Of a stretch of 53,823 nucleotides of DNA, positions 16,419-23,662 are shown piece by piece. Source of the DNA: an uncultured Bacilli bacterium (lineage in GTDB: Bacteria; Bacillota_I; Bacilli_A; RFN20; CAG-826); NCBI GenBank assembly GCA_944358985.1, contig CALVSI010000007.1, positions 1 through 53,823 of the forward strand, read 5' to 3'. Under the pieces are notes generated by a model, which saw nothing but the letters and a program-made list of their open reading frames with translations, had not been told where the DNA came from and ran no database searches. The stretch's first letter is position 1; each line of letters begins with the position of its first letter. The position numbers and the translations under genes are program-made.

Positions 16419-19102
16419 TGACGTTTTTACCTCTTTCGTTAATGATTTTAATGGGTATTAGTATGATGCCATCATCTTTCTTCAATTCTAATAATTTAGA
16501 TAGGCTTGCGGAAACTTCTTCTATTAGCGAAGCGACGCTTTTGTTTGATTATGAAGTTGATGGCGATAAAAGATTTTATAATTATTGCCCAAGTATTTTC
16601 GAAGAAAATGGCGTTCGCTATATTTATTATTGTACGAACAAAGAAGCCGGCAATGTTACCGATTATATAGGTTATCGTGAAGGCACATTTGACGGAAAGA
16701 AGTGGATTTATTCTGACTTGCAAATTGTCTTATCTCCCGAAAGCGGCATGTGGGATCAAAGACATGTTTGTGATCCGAGCGTTATAAAAGGTCAATTTAC
16801 TTATAATGGACAAACATATAACTATTTAATGAACTATCTCGCTTCAAGCCAAGACGATTCTATGGGCAATGGAACCGGTTTTGCCGTGGCGACTTCTCCA
16901 AGTGGTCCTTGGATTAAATGCTACGATATCAATCCGTTTATTCCTTTTAATTCAGCGACAGATGTTTGGGGAAACGGTCAAACTTCTATGATAAATTTAG
17001 ATGGATTAGGGCACGTTTTATATTTTTATTCATATGGCGGCAAAGATGGGACGTATGAAATAGTTAGAGAATATGATTTGTCCAATTTAAATGATGCTAA
17101 ATTGATTAGAAGCACCAAATTATCATTAAACGGATTAATTAGTGGTGACATAACGATTAATGATGCAGAATTTGTGCTAGATAAAGAAAATGAAAAATTA
17201 TTGATGGTGAAGGCGAAACATCCATATGTCGATGATGATTTAACACCAACATTTATTTCTTCTTCGTTGATTTTGTATATGCTAGATTTAAGCGGCGGTG
17301 AAAATTTAATTGATAAAATTTTTAGCGCCGATAGTTCTACTAAATGGGAATATATCAGAGAAATTGATAGTTCGATATCCGGTTTTCCTCGTAATCATAA
17401 TCCTGGATTAGTAACCGATGCATTTGGATTTATTTTAACGGATAAAAAACTTGATGTAATATTTTCTACAAGTATTACGAACGATGATTTTTGGACTTAT
17501 TTATCCACTTATCGTCTATATCAAACATCTATTCCATTATCTTATGGTAAATTTTCAATGAACCGATTGAATAGCGGAGCAAAAATTGCTTTGAAGCAAT
17601 CGACAAATGTCGATGATCTTTCAACTATTCGTGTGAACTTAAGCAGCAATTCAATCACTAGTGGAGAAGGACTATATTTTCGATTTCGAAATTACACGAC
17701 CATCGATACTCCGATTGATATGCTATTTGAAAATAGTAGTGGTTATAAAGTTAAGCCAACTCCAAATGCAGAAATATTTACCTATGATGTTAATGGCGAC
17801 AATAAAAAGACCATTAGTTTTCGTGAATTTGGTAATTATTTAATGCTTCCGGCAATGTTTGATGGATATATTTATATTCCTTTTTCATCACTAACGAGTC
17901 AAGAAGAAGGCGAAAGAGATTTGTCTTCAATTAAATATATATATCTAACCATTTCTAATTATTACGATTATTTTGCTAGTTTTTCCCTTGGAGATATTTT
18001 TTCTAATCACCTTACCAATGTTGATGTTTCATCTTTATCAATGATGAATTTTAATTCAACATTTTTAGTTACTAGCAATTCAAAGCTAGTAGAAATACAT
18101 CGTCTTCCGACTACTGATTTTGATCCAACTGGACACGATTTATTAGGAGGAATTAGAATGACGATGAATCGGGACGAAAATGTTGATCGTCCTGCCCAAT
18201 GGATTTTAAAAAGCAGCAACGCTGATTTAGCGGGTGAAGGCCTTTATTTTCGCCTAAAAAACAATCATTTTAATCCATATTATTTAATATTTTATCTTCT
18301 AGATCAAACCAATCATCGAATGGCATTAGCCCTCAATGCACCAATATTCTATTACGATTGTAATGCGACTTTATTATACGAAGGACAAGCGCGTGAATTT
18401 GGTTCATATTTTTATGTTGTCGGAAGTTTTGATGGTTTTATCTATATTCCTTATTCATCATTAACAAATGACGCGACTTGGAGCACTAACACGTATATGC
18501 ACTATGATAAAATAGCGCATATTTATTTAGGTGCCTCATCAATGTATGACTATTTGCTCGATATAACTTTTGGTGACGTTTTTACGACGAATTCGTTTTT
18601 ATATGATGGAAGTGAGTCGCGTTATGACGATTTTGCGTTACATGCAGAAAAGGTTTGGGAAGCCGATTATGTTAATATTGAATACGCTGAAGGATATAAA
18701 AGCGAAGCAACATGTTATGGCGAAGACTTTTTGAGTGATACATATCCTTGTTATGAAAAAGCATCAATCGTTTGGAATGATTATAAAGTGAAATTTAATA
18801 ATTTAAGCGAAAGCGCTAAAAACGAGTTGATAAGTGCGAGTTATGCTGGGAAATTATACGATGAATGCACAATTATTGAACAATGTGTTTGGCGTTACGA
18901 TTTAGCGGTAAAAAATCAAAGTTTAGAAGATTTTATGAATAGAAACATTTCTTTGTTATCGACGAATAGTGTTGCCTTGAACGAGTTTAATTATTATCTT
19001 GATTTTATCATTTTTGGCGCGATATTGTTGATTTCATGCATACCTTGTTCGGTTTATTTATATAGTAGAGGAAAGGAAAAAGAAAAAAATGAAGAAAATT
19101 AA
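16418..19102 (+). CDS. Surface protein fusing a GH43-like propeller to two repeat modules
   Basis: 894 residues. An N-terminal hydrophobic signal (1-22) leads to a five-bladed-propeller-like domain (about 40-375) with YNYCPSIF, CDPSVIKG (118-125), GPWIK, NGQTS and RNHNPGLVTD (325-334). Two beta-rich modules follow (about 380-555 and 560-735), the second introduced by FDPTGHDLLGG. Then come a helical domain (766-842, TYPCYEKASIVWNDYK), a membrane span (861-882) and a charged tail. The start codon overlaps the previous stop by one base (TAATG). This fusion links the propeller and module families physically. Enzymatic activity is possible, but catalytic acids cannot be assigned with certainty by eye. 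Confidence 0.8.
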   Translation: MTFLPLSLMILMGISMMPSSFFNSNNLDRLAETSSISEATLLFDYEVDGDKRFYNYCPSIFEENGVRYIYYCTNKEAGNVTDYIGYREGTFDGKKWIYSDLQIVLSPESGMWDQRHVCDPSVIKGQFTYNGQTYNYLMNYLASSQDDSMGNGTGFAVATSPSGPWIKCYDINPFIPFNSATDVWGNGQTSMINLDGLGHVLYFYSYGGKDGTYEIVREYDLSNLNDAKLIRSTKLSLNGLISGDITINDAEFVLDKENEKLLMVKAKHPYVDDDLTPTFISSSLILYMLDLSGGENLIDKIFSADSSTKWEYIREIDSSISGFPRNHNPGLVTDAFGFILTDKKLDVIFSTSITNDDFWTYLSTYRLYQTSIPLSYGKFSMNRLNSGAKIALKQSTNVDDLSTIRVNLSSNSITSGEGLYFRFRNYTTIDTPIDMLFENSSGYKVKPTPNAEIFTYDVNGDNKKTISFREFGNYLMLPAMFDGYIYIPFSSLTSQEEGERDLSSIKYIYLTISNYYDYFASFSLGDIFSNHLTNVDVSSLSMMNFNSTFLVTSNSKLVEIHRLPTTDFDPTGHDLLGGIRMTMNRDENVDRPAQWILKSSNADLAGEGLYFRLKNNHFNPYYLIFYLLDQTNHRMALALNAPIFYYDCNATLLYEGQAREFGSYFYVVGSFDGFIYIPYSSLTNDATWSTNTYMHYDKIAHIYLGASSMYDYLLDITFGDVFTTNSFLYDGSESRYDDFALHAEKVWEADYVNIEYAEGYKSEATCYGEDFLSDTYPCYEKASIVWNDYKVKFNNLSESAKNELISASYAGKLYDECTIIEQCVWRYDLAVKNQSLEDFMNRNISLLSTNSVALNEFNYYLDFIIFGAILLISCIPCSVYLYSRGKEKEKNEEN

Positions 19103-20219
19103 AAAAGGGTTTTGTTTAGTGATGGTTATTTTGTGTCTAACTTCTTGTTCGCCCGTGGAAGTAAAGCCGTATTATGCGCCAACTGATCAAGTGATGAAAT
19201 GGTTTGATCATGGGACATTTGGCGAATCAAGATTTTATAATTACTGCCCTTCTACCTTTATTGAGGATGGTAAGCGCTATGTTTATTATTGCACCAATCG
19301 CGATGAAGGAAATATTACAGATTACGTAGGGTTTAGAAGCGCTCAATATAGCGAAGATACCGGATGGAATTGGTCAGACATGGAAATAGTTTTAGGACCA
19401 ACCGAGGGAACATTTGATCAAAGGCATACATGCGATCCTAGTGTGACCAAAGGTAAATTTATTTATAATGATGAAACATATAATTATTTGATGGCATATT
19501 TAGGCTCGATTCAAAGTGATAATAACGGAAATGAAATAGGCATAGCGGTTTCAAAAACTCCAGAAGGGCCGTGGATTAAATGCGATGAAATCAATCCGTT
19601 AATTCCCTATGACCGCGAAAACGCTATTTGGGGAACCGGTCAAGCATCGCTTGTTAATATTGATGGTGAAGGCGATATTTTAATGTTTTATTCAGTAGGT
19701 AATAAGGACGGAACTTATGAAGAAGTTCGAGAATATGATCTCTCTAATTTAAATGAACCTGTTTTGCTTCAGCACGCAAGGGTGCCTACCAATGGTTTGC
19801 AAAGCGGCGATACTTTAATCTGCGACGCCGATGTTTGTTATGATGTTGCCAACAAAAAGATGCTTTTGGTAAAGGGAAAAATACCATATTCACCAGACGG
19901 TAATTCGCCGGCTTTTATTGCTGATAAACTTGTAGTTTATTATATGGATTTAAGCAATTCTAGCAAACCGACAGATGAACTTTTTAAAGGCAATAATGCT
20001 AGCAATTGGCGGCTTCTTGGCGAAATAGGTTACGAACAAACAGGTTTTATGCGAAATCATAATGCTGGTTTATTGACAGATCCTTACGGTCATTTGCTTG
20101 AAAATACAGATTTTATTGAAGTTGCGTTGACGCGTAGCGATATCGCTAATAATGAATGGAACTGGCTTTCCACTTATCGAATATATAGTCTTTCGTTGCC
20201 ATTAACATACATGGATTAA
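19089..20219 (+). CDS. Lipoprotein with GH43-like propeller
   Basis: 376-residue lipoprotein (lipobox LTSC) that overlaps the previous gene by 14 bp in another frame. It is very close to the propeller part of 16418-19102, sharing FYNYCPS, RYVYYCTNRDEGN, FDQRHTCDPSV, GPWIKCDEINPLIPY, WGTGQ and RNHNAGLLTDPYG. It therefore keeps every conserved polar motif of the family and is the best candidate for an active glycosidase among the three paralogues (inference). It looks like a free-standing copy of the fused domain, created by duplication. The GH43-like superfamily placement rests on the overall pattern, not on a search. Confidence 0.78.
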   Translation: MKKIKKGFCLVMVILCLTSCSPVEVKPYYAPTDQVMKWFDHGTFGESRFYNYCPSTFIEDGKRYVYYCTNRDEGNITDYVGFRSAQYSEDTGWNWSDMEIVLGPTEGTFDQRHTCDPSVTKGKFIYNDETYNYLMAYLGSIQSDNNGNEIGIAVSKTPEGPWIKCDEINPLIPYDRENAIWGTGQASLVNIDGEGDILMFYSVGNKDGTYEEVREYDLSNLNEPVLLQHARVPTNGLQSGDTLICDADVCYDVANKKMLLVKGKIPYSPDGNSPAFIADKLVVYYMDLSNSSKPTDELFKGNNASNWRLLGEIGYEQTGFMRNHNAGLLTDPYGHLLENTDFIEVALTRSDIANNEWNWLSTYRIYSLSLPLTYMD

Positions 20220-20221
20220 TT

Positions 20222-20938
20222 ATGGGAAAAAGTTTTGAAAAAAGAACAAAATCAAAATGGTATTGGTCGTTGAAAATAATGGCTGATTTAGTGATTGTTA
20301 ATTTTATATTTACGATAATATCGATACTCTCACTCTTTGTTTTATTTTTTCCTGGCATTATTTCTCTTACAACCACAGTCAATAAAATATTAAATGGTGA
20401 ATATTATAATCCATTTACTACTTTTTTCGAACAAATTAAAGAGCAATGGTCTTTTATGTGGCGACTTGAAGTTTTGGGCATGTCAATCATATTAATTTTT
20501 GCCTTAGTTGCCTATGGATATTATGCTTACATCGTCAATTTTGGATACGATTGGATAATTTGGTTGGCCATTATTATTGTGGCTGTTACCGCGTTAGTGT
20601 TTCTTGTCTTATTCTTACATTTAGTAATTTTCAATGAGTATTTTAAAAATGACACATTTTTTATGATGATTAGAAAGGCAGGAGTCATTGCTAGGAAAAA
20701 AGCGTGGCTCTCCTTTTTGATGATTTTATTTTTACTGGCTTTTGCCGTCGTTTTCTTTCTTTTGCCCTTTTTAATTCCGTTTATTCCCTTTTCAACATTG
20801 GCCCTGATAAATTTATCTATTTCGAAAAAAACATATACTCAATTAGCGCTTGAAGAGCAAAAGCGGGAAATGTTAGAAGGCAACTTGTTTATGCCGGTTG
20901 TTTACAAAGATAAGTCCACTAAGCGAAAGGAGGACTAG
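20222..20938 (+). CDS. YesL-family (DUF624) membrane protein
   Basis: 238-residue integral membrane protein with four to five hydrophobic spans. The N-terminal pattern (W.LK..DL...N, followed by a span ending FFPGIISLTTTVNKIL) is typical of the YesL/DUF624 family, which accompanies LplB/YtcP-type transporters in operons for plant-wall glycans such as the B. subtilis yes cluster. The molecular role of the family is not settled; a helper of the transporter or sensor is often proposed. It begins 2 bp after the previous stop. Confidence 0.85.
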   Translation: MGKSFEKRTKSKWYWSLKIMADLVIVNFIFTIISILSLFVLFFPGIISLTTTVNKILNGEYYNPFTTFFEQIKEQWSFMWRLEVLGMSIILIFALVAYGYYAYIVNFGYDWIIWLAIIIVAVTALVFLVLFLHLVIFNEYFKNDTFFMMIRKAGVIARKKAWLSFLMILFLLAFAVVFFLLPFLIPFIPFSTLALINLSISKKTYTQLALEEQKREMLEGNLFMPVVYKDKSTKRKED

Positions 20939-20942
20939 CGTT

Positions 20943-21836
20943 ATGAAAAAAATTGCAGTTATCGGAAGCATAAATGTTGATACAACAATATACGTTAGTG
21001 CTTTTCCAAAGCCAGGCGAAACGACTACAAGCATTCGTAAAGAAACTGTTGTTGGAGGTAAAGGCTTTAATCAGGCTGTCGCCATCAAAAAAAGTGGCGT
21101 TGATGTGGATTTCTTTTGTACAATTGGTAATGATTATTTTGCTAATTTAGCTATTCAAGCCATTGATAACAATAAAATAGCATCGCATATTGATCATAGT
21201 GATACACATACCGGTTCGGCCTTTATTACAATTGATAAAACCGGGCAAAATACGATTGTTTTAGATGGTGGTGCTAATAATAATTTTCAACCTTCGTTTT
21301 TAAATGATGATTCCATTTTAGATAAATACGATATCATTTTGTTAGAGAACGAAATTCCTCAATTGGTCAACGAAAGAATAATTAAAAAATACGGGCTAAC
21401 GAAGACGATTATTTATAATCCTGCACCTAGCCGAAATGTTTCAAAAGAAATATTAAAAAAGATTAAGTATTTAATTACAAACGAAATTGAAATTCAAGAT
21501 ATTACGCACACCGATGATTTAACGACTGCTTTTAATGTTGTGAAAGATTTACATATTCCAAATGTAGTGGTTACCTTAGGCAGTAAAGGAGCAATGTATC
21601 TTGGCGAAAATCTTTCTCTTTTTGTGCCGACATATCATGTTGAGGCAATCGATGCGGTGGCTGCCGGTGACACGTTTATTGGATATTTTGTTTTTGGCTT
21701 AGCTAATGATTTTGAGATAAAAGAATGTTTAAAAATTGCCAATGCTGCCGGAGCAATATCTGTAACGAAGAAAGGCGCCAGTTCTTCGATACCTACATTA
21801 GAAGAAGTAAAAAGCTTTTTAAATAATAATATTTAA
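20943..21836 (+). CDS. rbsK: Ribokinase (PfkB family)
   Basis: Cytoplasmic kinase expected to make ribose-5-phosphate. Seen: IGSINVD at the N-terminus, GGKGFNQAVA sugar-binding segment (about residues 39-48), GSAFI, the ATP-binding VTLGSKGA and the catalytic AAGDTF motif whose Asp acts as base. Start at 20943 is supported by AAAGGAGG (20926-20933); an upstream in-frame ATG at 20898 lies inside the YesL gene and has no ribosome site. The 297-residue length is usual. As the last gene of the importer operon it would trap ribose released by the nucleoside-hydrolase-like enzyme. Related pentoses or deoxyribose cannot be excluded. Confidence 0.88.
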   Translation: MKKIAVIGSINVDTTIYVSAFPKPGETTTSIRKETVVGGKGFNQAVAIKKSGVDVDFFCTIGNDYFANLAIQAIDNNKIASHIDHSDTHTGSAFITIDKTGQNTIVLDGGANNNFQPSFLNDDSILDKYDIILLENEIPQLVNERIIKKYGLTKTIIYNPAPSRNVSKEILKKIKYLITNEIEIQDITHTDDLTTAFNVVKDLHIPNVVVTLGSKGAMYLGENLSLFVPTYHVEAIDAVAAGDTFIGYFVFGLANDFEIKECLKIANAAGAISVTKKGASSSIPTLEEVKSFLNNNI

Positions 21837-21965
21837 TGTTTTTATAGAGCCATTAAAATATCCAATCTTAAAATTATTAAGTGGCATATTATTGCGTGTA
21901 ATGTTTAAAACATCATTAAAAGGTTTTAGACAGAAAAAAATATATTTTTATTTTTGTAGTACAAA

Positions 21966-22172
21966 TTAAATTATTTCTTTGCGAAATGTATCTGCTGTTT
22001 TAGGATCATATATTTCGCTAATCCACATAATCGTATGACTTGGTTTATCGCCAATATTCTTAATTTGATGTGTGTATCCTACTTTGATATCGATGGGGCG
22101 TGGATCATTTTCATCGACAATATCAACTATTGTTTCACCAGTTTGAATGTTTTGCTGAATAATTTCTGACTT
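21966..22172 (-). pseudogene. C-terminal remnant of a CapF/WbjC-like cupin domain
   Basis: Reading the minus strand gives a 68-codon open stretch that starts after a TAG (22173-22175), has no start codon at its head, and ends at TAA. It contains DPRPIDIKVGYTHQIKNIGD, then HTIMWISEIYDPKTADTF, which matches the conserved end of CapF/WbjC-type UDP-sugar reductases (PRPVDIPPGYTH, then WA.E.FDP..PDT). The NAD-binding domain is absent, so this is the tail of a decayed or deleted capsule-sugar gene. Family call from motif memory, not a search. Confidence 0.65.
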
Positions 22173-22337
22173 CTAATCGCTATCGCTATGATACAAATAG
22201 CATTTATAAATAAAGTTTTTTTAAATTTAGGTTAATATATACCTAAGTTTAAAGAATAATGTTTATTATGATAATCAAAATATTTAATGATAATATCTAC
22301 ATTGATATATGATTTCTTTAGTTAAATAGGTATTTTT

Positions 22338-22397
22338 AAGGGTATCGTTTTTCCAGTAAGGGTATTATTTCAATAGTAGTGGTATCGTTTTGTATCA
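22338..22397. repeat. Three tandem 20-bp repeats (GGTATCG type)
   Basis: Three consecutive 20-base units at 22338-22357, 22358-22377 and 22378-22397 share the core GGTAT(CG/TA)TTTT at the same offset. The rest of the 22173-22474 gap is AT-rich with no gene that I can support. The arrangement recalls the repeats upstream of the AAA ATPase at 37.6 kb and may be the leftover control region of a lost gene. Confidence 0.5.
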
Positions 22398-22474
22398 ATG
22401 CGATAACACAAAATTAAATAGGTTATTTTATAAATAATCTCTTTTAACAGAATATAAGTTAAAATAAAGTTAAT

Positions 22475-23587
22475 CTATTTTTTTAACAGTTTTAACATAT
22501 CAATAGTGTTTTTACCAAATATGCCATGGCCACTGGTGTATTGTGACAGCCAAATTGATTGATATATTAAATTTAATTCTACAAGAACTATATTTTCATT
22601 TTGATCAAGCGTTATATCAAATGATACCATTTTTAACATAGATAATCTTTTTTCATGGATTTCTTTGCATTTTTCAACTATTTTTTGGAAATTTGGAATC
22701 CAAACATCAGCAAATTTAATATTTGTAACAGGATGATAATAATATTCTTCTCCATCCAAAGTAATTGCTTTTTCTAATAGTTTACCTGTTTTTATATCTA
22801 TACCAATAAATGCACCACCAGAATGAATATTGTCAACATAAGAAGTGCGGTTAATAGCCATCCTTAATAATGGTGCACAAACATAAATCTTATTGTTGTT
22901 GATATAAGTAATAATTCTAATCGTATTAACTGAATTAGGATTAATATTTTGTAATGTTTGAGAATTTGTGATTAATTCTTGAATAACAAAATTATTATTA
23001 TACGTTTTTAAAAAGTCATTTATTTTGAGTTTAGTATTAATTTCAATACCATCAATAATATTTATTTTTCTACATTCTTTTCCTGAATTACTATCATGCG
23101 CGGGTTTTATAAAACATTCGCCAATATTTTTTATTTTGTCATAAAATGCTTCTTCATCAATTAAATATCCTTCATACATTAAATTAAATTCATTTGTCTT
23201 ACTTGCTATAATTTTAGGTGTTTTTATGTCGTTGATTCCAGATAAAATATTTTCAAGCATAGACTTATCCGCTAGTGCATATGCTATTGTTTTATTATTT
23301 AATTTATATTCCAAGTTTCCAATAAATAAACAATCTGGAAAAATTGTTTCATCAAAAATGTTTGTCGCAGAATAAGCATATTGATGATAGTAATATGGTA
23401 CTTTTTTACCATAATTTTTCATATAAAAATCATCTATTTTCTTTTTTTGTTCTTTGGTTAATTCTTTTTTCTTATTTCCAAGTTTTGATAAAATATTTTT
23501 AACTTCTTTTAAATTGATTTTCTTTTGTCGCTTCTTTGTAATTAAATAATATATTTTTTCAAGAAACTTATTATTAATAAAAGTCAT
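22475..23587 (-). CDS. ATP-grasp protein, sugar-transfer-associated type
   Basis: 370 residues. The motif pattern CFIKPAHDSNSGKEC, FVIQELITN, SVNTIRIITY, GGAFIGIDI and the metal-binding VLVELNLIYQ fits the ATP-grasp group found in polysaccharide gene clusters (ATPgrasp_ST), which is thought to attach an amino acid or similar acid to a sugar. I prefer the ATG at 23587, with AGGTG eight bases upstream; a GTG at 23596 overlaps that site. Divergent from the GT-C-like membrane protein at 23663 and next to a capF remnant, so this may be part of an older capsule locus. Substrate unknown. Confidence 0.75.
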   Translation of the reverse strand: MTFINNKFLEKIYYLITKKRQKKINLKEVKNILSKLGNKKKELTKEQKKKIDDFYMKNYGKKVPYYYHQYAYSATNIFDETIFPDCLFIGNLEYKLNNKTIAYALADKSMLENILSGINDIKTPKIIASKTNEFNLMYEGYLIDEEAFYDKIKNIGECFIKPAHDSNSGKECRKINIIDGIEINTKLKINDFLKTYNNNFVIQELITNSQTLQNINPNSVNTIRIITYINNNKIYVCAPLLRMAINRTSYVDNIHSGGAFIGIDIKTGKLLEKAITLDGEEYYYHPVTNIKFADVWIPNFQKIVEKCKEIHEKRLSMLKMVSFDITLDQNENIVLVELNLIYQSIWLSQYTSGHGIFGKNTIDMLKLLKK

Positions 23588-23662
23588 TAATTTCACCTAT
23601 ATTTAATGCTACATTAACGCATCTTTCTTGTAAAATATTTTCGCTATTAAATTTATATTAAA

